From the NCBI RefSeq assembly GCF_042477335.2, contig NC_091245.1, positions 30,080,501 through 30,144,500 of the forward strand: a stretch of 64,000 nt of DNA, read 5' to 3'. The notes under the pieces were generated by a model. It saw only the letters and a list, made by a program, of their open reading frames with translations, was not told the DNA's origin and made no database searches. The translations under genes were made by a program, and so were the position numbers. Shown in pieces: positions 24,521 through 37,200 of this stretch (position 1 is its first letter; each line of letters opens with the position of its first letter). Source of the DNA: Ovis canadensis. Its lineage: Eukaryota > Chordata > Mammalia > Artiodactyla > Bovidae.

Positions 24521-26390
24521 CACTGGAGAGAATGAGCCTGATCAATCTCGGATCTGTGACACCCCTCCTGGGCTCAAAAGCCTGAGTGGTTCCCAGTCAC
24601 TCTGAGTAATGAAACCTCTAATGAGGATGGTGTGGGTGGGTCTGGGTCCCCACCCTTGCTCTCTGCTGCATTCGTCCCTCCTACGGGCCTTGGCTCCTGT
24701 CTTCTCTCTCTGGAAGTTCTCCTCCAGGCTTACTTCTCATACCCCTTACATCTTTGTCTGAACCTCTCTTCAAGATGCTATCCTGAGCCAATCTTTTAAA
24801 ACTGTTATCCCACCTAGCATCCTGCACTCCCAGCCTCCTTCCTGCTCTACTTTTTAAAGAACACCTGTCATCATTTAATATTTAAAATTTAAAAAATATA
24901 AAAAATTGTTAGTTTATTATGTTTCTACCCCAGCAAACTCTCCAAGAGCAGGGGTATTCTCGCTTCTTTCCTTTACTATTATATGCATACAATGTATACA
25001 ATTTCTTTACCTAAAGCTTAGAAACAGTGCCTGGCCCCTGGAAGATGCTCAGCAGATATTTGTTTACTGAAAATGAAACAAAAAAGGTCCACTGTCTCGG
25101 TCATTCCTGGGCCCTCTCTCGGCCACCTGAGCCAGGTCTTGTGGCTCTTCTCGTGGATCTTGTGGCTCTTCTTCCTTCCCCATCAGCAGATCCCAGACCG
25201 CTATCCTGTACTCCTACTCTCTCTCTTCTTGTGTGTGCCTTGTACTTCCTACTGTGATGGAGATGCAGGTTTGAATTCTGCCTTGGCCCTGACCTTTCTG
25301 TGGGACCCTGAGATGCACAGGTGCAGGCACATGTGTGCGTACACGCACACACACCCGCTTTCAGTGTGTACCTTGCGGATTTGGCTGGGGGAGGTGCAAG
25401 GGATTCATCAGGACCTCTGCAATTCCTAAGGGGTTAAAGGGGTTCCAGGCTGGGAAGCAAAGCCCAGCTTCCGTCCGTCCTACCTCCAAGCTGAGGAATT
25501 TCCCCCAGGCAGGTGAGTTAATGAGTTGCAGGTGTGATTTGGAGGCACCACCTTTGCCAAGCAGGAGCTGGAAGAGGCAGGGGTTGGGGAGGGCTGGAAG
25601 ACTGGAAAAACTTTTTCTATAGTTCTAAGTCATTTGCGTCCCAACTGAAAGTCCCCAGGAGGGGCAGTGATTTGCTCAAGGTCACCAGCTCCTTGGAGGC
25701 CAAGCCAGGGCCACGCAGCCAGTCTCCTGGCAAGCCAGGGTCCTTTCTGAGCAGTGCCCTCGACTGTGAACTGGGAAGGACTCGGGCTGAGCAGCCCCAT
25801 GAGGCTAGGTCTGTCAATCCAGCCCCCAGGAGGCACTGGTTCTCTTTCTGGCCTCTTTCCTCCCGGGCCCGGCTGACCAGTTTATTCATCCATCACTCAG
25901 AGCTCATCTCTGATGCCTGTCCCCAGGCCTGGGGCGTCAGGGACACTCTGGGCTCAGGCCTCTCCCCTGCTTGCACTGGGCTCTTCCTTTGCCCTGCTTT
26001 CCCCCTGGAGCTCACCACCTCAAATCAGTTGGAAAATTCCCACGCTCTCCATCCCCTCAGCAGCTAATGAATCTTTTAAAAAGTGTTCGTTTTAATCTTT
26101 ATGGCCCTAGGTTTCTGCTAGGGTCTGGTGACTGCCCCTCACTTCCAGCATCTCCTTGTGCTTCTTCCAACCTGATCTCAGAACCAGAGGATGGGTACAA
26201 AATGAAAATCCAACCCGTGTCACTCCCCACATAACTCCCTTGGAGACTCTCCACTGGCCTCTGAAAGATGCTGGCTCCCCTGGCCTGACCCCAGGTTTCC
26301 TGCCTGCGCTTCCTCTCCGGCCTCCCTCTGCTCTGGAGCTGACAGTCATCCCTCCATTCCCAAGTGTGGATTGAGAGTCAACCAGGTCTA
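24521..26390. other. Intergenic DNA between TMEM61 and BSND
   Basis: No gene is supported. An L2-like 3' fragment occupies about 24920-25080 (CTCTCCAAGAGCAGGGGTAT, GAAACAGTGCCTGGCCCCTG). Open frames of up to 177 residues near 25534-26067 show no recognisable domain and are probably chance. Confidence 0.5.
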
Positions 26391-26399
26391 ACCCCTGGA

Positions 26400-27030
26400 G
26401 ACCAACAATGAACAAAACAAAACCCTGAGCCTGTAGGAACTCGAGTTCTAGTGGGGGAATTCAGACAAGCGGTGAGATTCAAAACTTATGCGTACAGAGT
26501 AATCTATGGTGCTGAGCACTGCGGAGAAAAGTAAATTAGGAAAGGAGGGCAGGGAACACCTCGGGGAGGGGTTCGACGGTTTTGGATGTCACACCAGAGA
26601 AGCTGACATCTGGATACAGACTTGAAGGCGGCAAGGGAGGGAGTTGTGCAGATACCTGGAGGAAGAACCTTCTAGGTGGAAGGATGAACAGGTGCAAAGG
26701 CCCTGGGGTGCTTGTGTATTCCCAGAAAAGCATACAGCCAGGGTAAGTGGGGTGGAGTGAGTGAGGGGAGGTGTGGCAGGAGTCTGTCTCAGAGCAGTGA
26801 TAGGCTGGCAGATTATCTAGGGTTTTATAGGCCATTTTAAGTCTTGAGTGTTACTCTGATAGGGAAGAGAACCCTTCCAGGGCTCTGAGGAGAGAAGTGA
26901 CATGGTCTAACCTGGCATTTGGGTTGGAAAGACACTGCAGCCGGCAAGGGTAGAAGCAGAGACCACTTGGAAGGACAGACATGATGGGCCTCAGACCAGA
27001 GTGATGAACTGCACTGGAAGCGAGAAGTGA
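26400..27030 (+). mobile_element. Ancient LINE-like interspersed repeat (probable L2-type)
   Basis: Reads like a common mammalian-wide repeat: GAACTCGAGTTCTAGTGGGG, GGTGCAAAGGCCCTGGGGTG, GGGTTTTATAGGCCATTTTA, AGAGAAGTGACATGGTCTAA. Diverged relatives occur at 33720-34110, 46640-46990 and 58990-59240. The family name is uncertain. Confidence 0.55.
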
Positions 27031-27045
27031 TTCGGTTCTGTCTCA

Positions 27046-27360
27046 CGGAAGTGAAAGTCTCTCAGTGGTGTCTGACTCTTTGCAACCCCATGGACTGTAC
27101 AGTCCATGGAATTCTCCAGGCCAGAATATTAGAGTGGATAACCTTTCTCTTCTTCAGGGGATCTTCCCAATCCAGGGATCGAACCTAGGTCTCCCGCATT
27201 ACAGGCAGATTCTTTATTAGCTGAGCCACAAAGAAAGCCCGAGAATACTGGAGTGGGTAGCCTATCCCTTCTCCAGGGGATCTTCCCGAGCCAGGAATCG
27301 AACCGGGGTCTCCTGCATTGCAGGTGGATTCTCTACCAACTGAGCTATCAGGGAAGCCCT
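27046..27360 (-). mobile_element. Bov-tA SINE with partial internal duplication
   Basis: A full antisense Bov-tA ends at about 27240 with its tRNA-like head. A second partial copy (27241-27359) follows directly, repeating from GAATACTGGAGTGGGTAGCC through a second head (CTGAGCTATCAGGGAAGCCC). This is either a dimer or a tandem duplication. Confidence 0.87.
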
Positions 27361-27442
27361 CCGTCCCAGAGGCAGGGCCAATAGCATGTGGATGAGCGAG
27401 AGGGGGTGAGGATGGCGGCCAGGATACCCGGGTGGTAGAAGG

Positions 27443-27604
27443 GTGGGGCTGCCATGGAGGTGCAGGTAGGGGAAGAGGGGGAGGATTCTGCAGTGTGGGG
27501 CTGCCATGGAGGTGCAGGTAGGGGAAGAGGGGGAGGATTACGCAGTGTGGAGCTGCCATGGAGGTGCAGGTAGGGGAAGAGGGGGAGGATTATGCAGTGT
27601 GGGG
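27443..27604. repeat. 52-bp minisatellite, three units
   Basis: Units start at 27443, 27495 and 27547, with a fourth just beginning at 27599. Each contains GGCTGCCATGGAGGTGCAGG then TAGGGGAAGAGGGGGAGGAT. Units differ at only a few positions, such as ATTCTG, ATTACG and ATTATG, so the array is young. Confidence 0.95.
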
Positions 27605-27875
27605 TGGTATGCGCGCAGCATTTCGTTTTACCTCCAGCCTGCGTCAGTGCTTACCTGCCTCCGGGCCTTTGCGCATGTTGATCTCTTTGCCTGAACTGCT
27701 TTTCCTGCCCTGACAGAAGAATGCCAACTGGCTTCTCAAGAATCCCTCCTGGGACTCTGACTTTCATTCCTCCCTTGGGCCACCCCCTCCCCAGTCTCTG
27801 CCTCTGGCTGCCTTGTGTACTTGCTGGACCTCAGACATCTCAGAGCCTTTACCGTGTTGTGTCCCCCGAAACAGG

Positions 27876-28087
27876 AAAGAAAGTGAAAGTGAAGTCGCTC
27901 AGTCGTGTCCAACCCTTTGGGACCCCGTGGGCTGTAGGCTGCAGGCTCCTCCGTCCACGGGATTTTCCAGGTAAGAATAAGTGGAGTGGTTTGCCATTTC
28001 CTTCTCCAGGGGATCTTCCTGACCCAGGAATCGAACCCGGATGTCGCACACTGCAGGCAGACTCTTTGCCATCTGAGCCGCCACCAG
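27876..28087 (-). mobile_element. Bov-tA SINE
   Basis: Antisense: (GAAAGT)n lead, GTCGCTCAGTCGTGTCCAAC, CTTCTCCAGGGGATCTTCCT, and head CATCTGAGCCGCCACC. Confidence 0.9.
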
Positions 28088-29120
28088 CCATCACGCTGAA
28101 TAACCATGTTCTCAGACACCCACACCTCGGAGTGAGCTACATATAGCGGGAACTCAACAAGGACTGGCCTGGGGCCTCGTTTGAACCCTGGCTCTGCTCT
28201 TTACAGGCTCTGCCATTTTGGGCCGCTTATCCTGTCTTTGAGAGCCTCAGTTTCTGTCAAATGGGTGTGATATTTCACCTACCTGCAGACGCAGCTCTTA
28301 AGATCTTGCAGGGACGCTGAATTCTGTAAACGGGGAAGAAAACAGTGGTTAGCGCGCCCTCTGCTGCAAGATGGTAGAATCTGCAACTGCTCCTCAGGCT
28401 CACCCCGCTTTGCAGGGGTGGAAGGCAGAAGTCAGAGGCAGGTGAAAGGCGAGTGGGAACCAGGATCACCCAATACTTCCAATGCTCTGTACACATGTGT
28501 CCCCATTTCACCCTCACCACGGCTCTGGGAAAGAAGTTAGATTAGACCCATTTTACAGAGCACCTACTTGTCCCAGAGCTTCTTACTCTTGTCACTCCCA
28601 GCCCCCAACCTGTTTTAAGGAGAGAAAAGGCAGAAAGTGGGTGAATAGTGGAGAGGAAAGAAAAGATGGGGAAACAAGGAGAGTGCTGGGGTGACCAGGA
28701 GGCTTCTCAGGAAGCCCTAAGGACCAGATTCATCTACAATGGGACTGGGGCTGCGTGGATCCAGGTCCGCGTTCAGCCCCCAGGTCAGTTTGGGGAGATC
28801 TTTGGAGAGGTGTCCCCGGACTCAGTTTTCTTGCCTGTGAAATAGGCAGGGTAACCTCTTCCGATAGCCTTACGGGGTTGCGGGACTCTGGCACGACCTA
28901 GGAGATGCGAAAGCACCTAGCCAAGCGCGTGCTACTATGGCCACCAGGGGGCGCGAGAGGCTCCTGCTGGATTGCGACCGAGATCTATTCCCGCCGCCGT
29001 GGACCCGGCCTCCAGGACCAGAAAGGGCAGGCTGAAGCCCCTCTGGGCCCCGGATTCATGTTCTGGGAGAGGCGTGTAGCCTCCCTTCTCTGAGCCTGTA
29101 TAAAATTATGATAATAGTGT
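28088..29120. other. Intergenic DNA, unique
   Basis: No gene or RNA is supported. CpG density rises modestly around 28860-29010, but there is no exon-like frame. Confidence 0.5.
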
Positions 29121-29125
29121 TTCCC

Positions 29126-29325
29126 TGGAGGGTGTGTGCTCAGTCGTGTCCGACTCTGCGACCCCACCAGTCTGCTCTGACCATGGGATTTTACAGGTAA
29201 GAATACTGGAGTGGGTTACCATTTCCTCCTCCAGGGGATCTTCCCAACCCAAGGATCGAACCTGTGACTGCTGCGTCTCCTGCATTGGCAGGTGGATTCT
29301 TTACCACTGAGCCATCTGGGGTTCT
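29126..29325 (-). mobile_element. Bov-tA SINE
   Basis: Antisense: TGCTCAGTCGTGTCCGACTC, AATACTGGAGTGGGTTACCA, CAACCCAAGGATCGAACCTG, and head CACTGAGCCATCTGG. Confidence 0.9.
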
Positions 29326-31030
29326 GCCCTGTAAATAATCCCAGGTTGCAAAACGTTTTTCCCCTCTGTCATATCACGTCCCTCTGCAACCCCTGGGAGG
29401 TAACTTGACACCACATTCAATCAAAGACGACAAACTCAAGCCCAGAGCAGAGCCATTAGGCCAAGGTCACCCCGGAAAACAACAAACGTAGATGTCACCC
29501 GGTGCCTTTCAGCCCTTTCTGATCGCTCAGTCGCCTCTCACTGGAAGGGTCACCTGAGTTCTGCTACAGGACACCTCCTCTGCAAACTGTAAAGTGCTGG
29601 ATCTGAGGGCTGGTGAAGGAGAAACTGCTTCATAATGAAACTCCAAGGTGCTGTGGGCAGTGACACCAGTGTATCATGTGAACGTAGGTGTGGTGTTGGG
29701 AACCAGTACAGCTTGCGTTGGGGGGGAGGGAGAGGGTGGCAATGACAAACAGGAAGATTCCCCAAGCCTATGAAATCAGAATGCCAAGTGAAAGCCTTTT
29801 ATCCTGCAACGCCAATTCAGAGCCTGTTCAACCCCGTACAAACAAGTTAACGCTTTTTTTTTTTTACAGATACTATTGACCATCATTTTCCTATAATCCT
29901 CTATGAGAATCTGATTTTTCCCATCAGCCTGCTGCAGGACTGAAATTCCACCATTAGAATGTCAATCTTAGAATGAGGGCATCTTCCTAGGTTAGGAAGC
30001 AAGGAACTCACTATCAACCAGTCACACCCTAGAGGGGCATTGCTCACTAGAGCCTTTCCTGGCCAGCTCATGGCCAGTAGGACTGGAAGGATCGCAGGGC
30101 ATGGGAAGGGGGCAGAGGCACCCAGGGAGGCCAGGCCTGGAGACAGACCTAGTCCTGCAAGTTGCTATCATTATCCCCATTGTAGAGAGGAGGAAGACTG
30201 CGGCACAGGAGGTAACAGGACCACACTGCCCCATAGTAGAGGAGCCAGAAGCCAAGCCAGGAAGTCTGTTTGACCATCAGAGCCTGCACTTTGAACCCTT
30301 GTGCTACAGTTAGGCAGTTTCACCTGGGGACAATACTAGGTTCAAATGCCTACTGCCCTGTCCTTTCTGGCTGTGTGACCTTGGGCAAGCTATTTTTTCA
30401 TTTAGAAAGTAGGGATAATAGTGCCTACCTTATGGGGTTCCCTAAATGAGTTAATACTAATCACATGTTTAAAATAGAGCCCTGCAAGCAGGTACTGTTC
30501 ATAACTAGTGGCCAGGTGGGCCCATGACCTTGAAGAGTCTGAAATTCTTCAGGATTCTAAAATGCCAGCCTGTGGGGTCCTGGAATCCCCCAGTGGCATT
30601 CCGATGCTTTGGGGCTGCAGTATTTACCTGCTCCCCCTGGCTAGATGGTGCAGGCTGCCTGTCCGCCCAGCTCAGCCCCACACAGGGAAATGAGGTGATG
30701 TCAAAGCCTGGGCTGGGGCCCAGCCCCTGGAACCTCCCCTTCCCTCCCTCGTGTCTCCCTCACTCGGATTCCCTCACGCTCCAGAGGGCCCAGAGGGAAG
30801 GGGAGAGGAGTGAAGGTGGGGGCGCGTGGCCACCTGCGCGTAACTCCTCCAGCCTGGAGCACGGGGTGTGCCCGGTGGCTGGGCTGGGCCCGCAGGGAGC
30901 CTGCCTCCCTCTCGGCTTAAGTCCTGATCTGCAGCGATCCCGGAGTGTCACTCCTCAAGTGTGAGTGCGTGTGTAGGTAGCTGGCTGCTTTCCTGGCCCC
31001 CTCTGCAGGTGGCTCACAGGCCAGGCAGCC
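29326..31030. other. Region upstream of BSND (promoter presumed near the 3' end)
   Basis: A MIR-like piece lies at about 30320-30490 (GGCTGTGTGACCTTGGGCAA). The last few hundred bases before the barttin start are GC-rich but show no TATA box or CpG island that I can support. The BSND transcription start is expected here. Confidence 0.45.
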
Positions 31031-31207
31031 ATGACTGATGAGAAGGCCTTCCGCATCGGCTTCATCATGCTGGGGCTCTTTCTGCTGGCCCTTGGCACGT
31101 TCCTCATGAGCCACGACCGGCCCCAGGTCTACGGCACCTTCTACGCCATGGGAGGCATCATGGTGATCGGGGGCGTCATCTGGAGCATGTGCCAATGCTA
31201 CCCCAAG
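31031..31207 (+). CDS. BSND: BSND exon 1
   Basis: Encodes residues 1-59, both membrane segments and the Cys54/Cys56 pair. It ends in phase 0 before the donor GTAGGT. The start context GCAGCCATGA is good, and no upstream in-frame ATG fits the family. Confidence 0.97.
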
Positions 31208-34200
31208 GTAGGTGGGAACAGTGGCAACAGTGGGAACAGGTGGGCTGGGGGGCCAGGGCCCAGGAGGGTCTGGGGCTGTGCCTCTATTCCAGGCATCAGT
31301 CCCCCATCCTTCAATCATCTTGTCATCCTCTCCCCTTTACCATTTCTTTTCTTATCTCCACTCTCCTGAGCATCCATCCATCCATCCATCCATCCCTTAG
31401 CATAAAGATTAATCAGAAGTCCCCTGAATCTGGAGCCCTGAACTAGGTACCATGCAGGAGACACTAGGTACCATGTCTAGGTACCCAGGAGAACTAGGTA
31501 TCATGGGGGAGACACAATCCAGGTTCTTGAAACCAGAGTTCTTGAGGGCTTGCTGCCTGCCAGGCACACCTGTATCCCTGGTGAAGTTCAGCATCCATCC
31601 TGAGCTTTTTGGTACCTTTGAAGTTCTATTTTATAGTGGAGAAGCCTGAGGCTCAGAAAGTGAGGTTCCTTCAGCTCCTGGGTATCAGAGTTGGGATCAG
31701 AGCTCAGATGTGTGGTGTCTAAAGCATAACCTTCCTCGGGAGGATGGTCCTTGTGTCCCAGAGCTGCTGAGAGTTCTGAGTGAGTCAGCTGGAACCTCCT
31801 GGCTTGGGCACTGCTCTATCTTTGGGGTTTTAATGTTCTTCTAATGAGTGACTTAGTGATGGGAAGAGCACTGGTTTGAGAGTCTTGAGTTCTTCTAGTT
31901 CTAGCTCTGTTCCAAAGTCTCCATGTGACCTTTGTCTTTCTGAGCCTCAGTTTCATTTATCTGCAAAATGAGGCTCCTATTCCTCCCAGCCTCACGGTTT
32001 TTATGGAGAACAGAGAAGAGATGAACAGTTTTGTGAACTGTAGAGTATAATATTCAGGTGAAAGGCTGTCACCCTTACTATTATTGATCCTCCTAACAAA
32101 CGTGTGGAATGGGCATATCAAGTATAATCTTTTGGCGCCCAGAGAGGTTGAGTGGCTTTTCCAAGGTCACGCAGCAGCTGGTGAGCTAGATCCAGGGAGA
32201 CAAGGAAAGAAGCACAGATTCTAACTTGCACTCTGCCTCTGATTACCTGGGAGACTTTGGTTAAGCTCCTTCCCTCTCTGAGTCTCAGTTCCCACATTTG
32301 TAGAATGTGTGAGTCAGGAAGAGGGGGTGGGAAAGAGGGTTTATCTTAAGGACCCCGCTGGTCCTGCCACCTGGGGCTCCAGTCCCCGGGCAGCCACCAC
32401 CTCCCCCTTCCTCCCCACCCCTCCCCCCTCAGCCCCCTCCTCACCTCTCGCCTGGGTGGCTATGCTGGAGTTTGAAGGAGGGAGGAGGCTGCTGGGGCCT
32501 GGGTTAGGCTCTCCTAGCCCTGCTGCCTCCGTGGGCAGCCCCTGGCTGTCAGAGCATTTACTCAGCGCTGGGGCAGTCCAGGCTGGTTTGTAGTCATTTA
32601 CCGAGCAGTTTACAGTCAACTCGACTCTGTGCAATGCCCTGAGCAGAGGTCACCGGGAGAAGAAGGCCTTGGGGCCGAGCCGCCCACGTCACCACCATCT
32701 TCATCACCATCCTCCCAATGAGGAGCCTGGGCCTTGGGCAAGGCAATGGCTGTGGGGGAGGGTGGGGGAGGGTCCTTCTTGCCCTGGCCTCCTTCACGGA
32801 GCTGGCTGTGGGCGGGGAAGGGGAGGGGGGCAGAGTGGCCATGGGGATGAGGGAGAGAGATCGGGGACAGGGAATATTCTCGGGTATTAATGAGTAACTG
32901 TTGACAGATTCACGTGCTCCTGTGCTGCAGAGGCTGCATGGTGGGGTAGAAGGAGCACGGCTTTCAGTGTCCACCAGGCCCAGGCTCAGATCTCTCCTCC
33001 CTGTGCCCCACTCCTGTGACCCTTGCAGAAGAATCCCCCTCCTCCCCGAGACTTACATGGCCGGGTGGGAGGAACCAATACGGTCTTGTATGTGGGGACC
33101 TGGCATCATGCCTGGCCCGGAGCCGATTCGAAGGCAGCCGTCTCAGGATCAGTGTTGTGGCTTTGAGCGGGTCTTTGTATGTATGTGCAGGTATGCGAGC
33201 ACAGAAGTGGATGTGTGTTTCAGGGACGCAGGCTGTTAGGGCGGCACGCTAAGGGAGAGAAGGCAAGTGTGTCGTAAACCAGGGAGGTGTGCTAGACGAG
33301 GGTCCCCTCTCCCGCATCGTCCCACTGGAGCCTGGGCCACTGGAGCTCTCAGCAAATACTGATGCCCGTCTTCCCTGCCAGATCCTCTCCTGCCTCAGAG
33401 CCTGACAAATGGGAATTTTCTGGATTGAAAGAAATATAAAGGAATAGAATTAGACGATTATGATATGGGGGTAAAGTAAAGTAAGTAAGTAAAGTTGCTC
33501 AGTCATGTCCCACTCTTTGCAACACCATGAACTATGTAGTCCATGGAATTCTCCAAGCCAAAATGCTGGCATGGGTAGCCTTTCCCTTCTCCAGGGGATC
33601 TTCTCAACCCTAGGACTGAACCCAGGTCTCCCGCATTGCAGGCGGGTTCTTTACCAGCAGAGCCACAAGGGAAGCCCAATATGGGGGTAGGGGGTAGCCA
33701 ATACCAGTGTGAATTAAGCTGTCCATCTTTAGGGGACTGAGGGTCTCATGGAGGAGACAATTTCTGCCTGCTGGGGAGGGAATGGGTTTCACAGAGAAGA
33801 TGATTTGGGGTTTGTAGGTAAAGTAGAAGTTCACCAGGCAGAAAAGATGAGGAAAGACATTTCAGGCAGAAGGAATAGGGTGAACAAAGACATGATAAGA
33901 AGCAAGGCAAGTGGGTCGACATGGTGACTGGAGGGTGTGGGGAGCAAGGGAAGGGGGAGAGGGAGTGGGGCTTGGGCCCGCGGGGCCTGGATGCCATGCT
34001 GAGGAATTCGGACTTACATTGTAGTTGATGGGACAAGAGGGGGACACGAGCAGCTTTGCAGTTCAGGAAAGTTATCAGGCTGACATCTGGGAGGAGGAAG
34101 TTTCAAGAGCAACTGGCCAGTGGTGGGGGGACTCCTTCTCTGGTCCAGGTGAGAGATGATCATCTTCTAGATTAAGGCAGAACTTGAACCCAAGGCTGTA

Positions 34201-37200
34201 GGAGCAGAGAAGACATTTCCAGTTCATCAAACATACAGTACCTGCTGTGGCTAGGTGTGGCCCCGGTACTTCCAGCTTGCTTACCTTCTTGAATTTCTGA
34301 AGTAGACTTGCTCAGATTTAGTGGTCAGCAGGGTTTTGGGCTTGAGAGGAGGAGGAATTGGGACAAATCTAGCTGGTGGGACAGTCAAGGATGCTGTGCT
34401 TGTTAGCTGAGATGGGGCAAGGGGAAGGATTGGCTGGGAAAGCTGGACCTCTTTGCCTGGCTTCTGCTTCTACCCCCAAGTTCCCCACTCCCTAGTCCCC
34501 ACTCCTGCCTGCTCTGCTGGAGCCCAGGACCAGACCCCTGATTGGCGACTGATGGACTGACCTCTCCGTGGGCCTCCCTCCATCATCCCTCCGTCCCCTT
34601 CTCTGGGAACTGCCCAGAACTCTGCCCAAACACAGATCTGTCCATGTACTTTTCAGCTGAGAACTCCTCCAGGGCGCCCTCTGCTTCTGGATAAAGGCTG
34701 AATTCCTTAGCCTGATGCTTTGCTGTCTTCATGGTCTCATTTCCCCTTCCCAGCTTTAACTCTGCCTGTCTCCCTCTCTTAAAAGATTTTGTGTTGTAAG
34801 ATGCTCAGGACTTTCCTTCTCCTCCAGGCTTTCATGGTGGCAATGGCATTGATGCTCTAGGGTGATAATGCTGCTGTTGATGAAGGTGCTGGTGCTGATG
34901 GTGATGAAACGATTATGATGTTGGTGGAGATAATGGTGGTGACTATGATGATGAAGAGGAGGATGACTGGGGGAAGGGGAAGCTTCTAGGAAATACAGAA
35001 CCATCTGGCAAGTGCAGAACATACTTAGTGGCTGTGGAAGATACCCAGGGCCCTCCCTCATTTCCAGACATTTGGGGGGAAGCTTACTACTCACAGGTGT
35101 TCTAAGAACCCCTCCAGCTATCATTCCCTTCTCCCCATCAGGATCGGGCTTTGATGGTGCAGACAAGTGACTTTCACTCACTGTACTCTGTGGGAAGGGA
35201 GAAAGGAGGCTGCTGCCTATGAATCTGGTGTAACACTGTAAAGTGAAGTGAAAGTGTTAGTTGCTCAGTTGTGTCCAACTCTTTGTGACCCCACGGACTG
35301 TAGCACACCAGGCTCCTCTGGGGCTCCTCTGTCCATGGGATTCTCCAGGCAAGAATACTGGAGTGGGTAACCATTCCCTTCTCACCAGGGCATCTTCCCC
35401 ACCTGGGATCGAACCCAGGTCTCCCCCATCGCAGGCAGATTCTTTACCCTCTAAGCCACCAGGGAAGCCCAAGGGTCTTATAAAATATTTGTTGAGGGAA
35501 TTTTCAGTTGAGGAGGACAAGACTCAGACAAGTCAGATAATTTCATCTTCAATAGCGTCAAACTATGATTTATAGAGCAGCTACTATTTGCCAGACACTG
35601 TGCTGAGGGACCCCTTATGTATTGTCTCATGGAATCCTCACAGCCAGGAGACAGGCAATACTAATCCTGCTTTTTTAAGCTGTGAAATATACATAACCTA
35701 AAATTTACCATCTGAAACATTTTAAAGTGACCTTTCAGTGTTAATTACATTCACATTGTTATGGAACCAATTTCCAGAATGCTTTTCATCTTGTAAAACT
35801 GAAACTCCATACCCAATAAACGATAACTCCCCATCCTCCCTGCTCCTATCTGTGGCAACCACCATTCTCCCTTCTGTCTCTGTGAATTTGACTATTCTAG
35901 ATACTTCATTGGAGAAGGCGATGGCACCCCACTCCAGTACTCTTGCCTGGAAAATCCTATGGATGGAGGAGCCTGGTGGGCTGCAGTCCATGGGGTCGCT
36001 AAGAGTCTGACACGACTGAGCGACTTCACTTTCACTTTTCACTTTCATGCATTGGAGAAGGAAATGGCACCCCACTCCAGTATTCTGCCTGGAGAATCCC
36101 AGGGACCGAGAAGCCAGGTGGGTTGCTATCTTTGGGGTCGCACAGAGTCGGACACGACTGAAGCGCCTTAGCAGCAGCAGCAGCAGCAAACACTTCATGA
36201 GAGTGGAATCCTGTGGAGTTTGTCTCGTGACTGGCTTATTTCCTCAAGGTTCATCCATGTTGTAGCACGTGTCAGAACTTCATTTTTTTTCTTTTAAAGG
36301 CTGAATAATCTTCCTTTGTGTGTGTACACCACATTTTGTTTATCTAGTCCTCCATCAATGGGTACTTAGGGTGCTTCCACCTTCTGGCCATTGTGAACAG
36401 CGCTGCAAATATCTCTTCGAGGCAAACCCCATTTTACAGAGGATCACAGACAGGCTCTGGGAGGAGTGATGACCTGCTCAAGGAAGGCGGCTCACCCAGC
36501 CTCTCAGACCCCAAAGGCAGGGCACCTTCTGCCCCATCCCACTGCCTCCTTTGTGACCTGCCTCCCCTCCACTGCCCCGTGCCCACCTGTGATGTGGCAC
36601 CTGCAGAGACCTCGAGATCCTGGAGAGTTCAGGGGTCGGGGCTGGGCACCACCCCGGCCGCCCCCTTCTCTGTCCTCTGTCACAGCCTCTGTTGGTGCCA
36701 GGAAACACCTGACAATGACCTGCTTCTCACCCATTCACCAGATACAGATGAAGGGCCTGCTCCATGTCAGGCAGGACAAGATATGACCTCCCCCAGGGAA
36801 GGGGTGCCTGTCTCATTCACTCACTGCTGCCCCCTACTGCCTAGAGGAGTGCCTGGCACACAGCTGATGCTCCAGGAGTGTTTGCTGGGTGAATGAAGGG
36901 CCAGTGGGAGCAGGAGGCCAGAGATGGAGATAGCCAACAGTGCTGGGCCCTCCTGTCAAACAGGGTGCGCTCCCTGGTGAGGTCTCTGTCCCAGGGTATC
37001 TGGAGAGGTTAGGCCCCTGCTCTGGGGGAGCAGCAAGTATGAATGTGTGCGGGCAGCTACAGAGAAGCCTTCTCCCCTTTGCCCTGCAGATCACCTTCGT
37101 ACCTGCTGACTCTGACTTCCAAGGTGTCCTATCCACCAAGGAGAAGACACTGGGCCTTCTGGAGAGTGGGCTTGCTGCCGAGATGAAGAGGTGGGTGCTG

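Noticed and set aside
25534-26067. 177-codon plus-strand open frame between TMEM61 and BSND
   Set aside because: No recognisable domain, no splice partner, no promoter context; probably chance in GC-rich DNA.
34850-34970. Acidic exon in BSND intron 1
   Set aside because: The Asp/Glu-like reading comes from degenerate GAT repeats; there are no splice sites and barttin is already complete without it.
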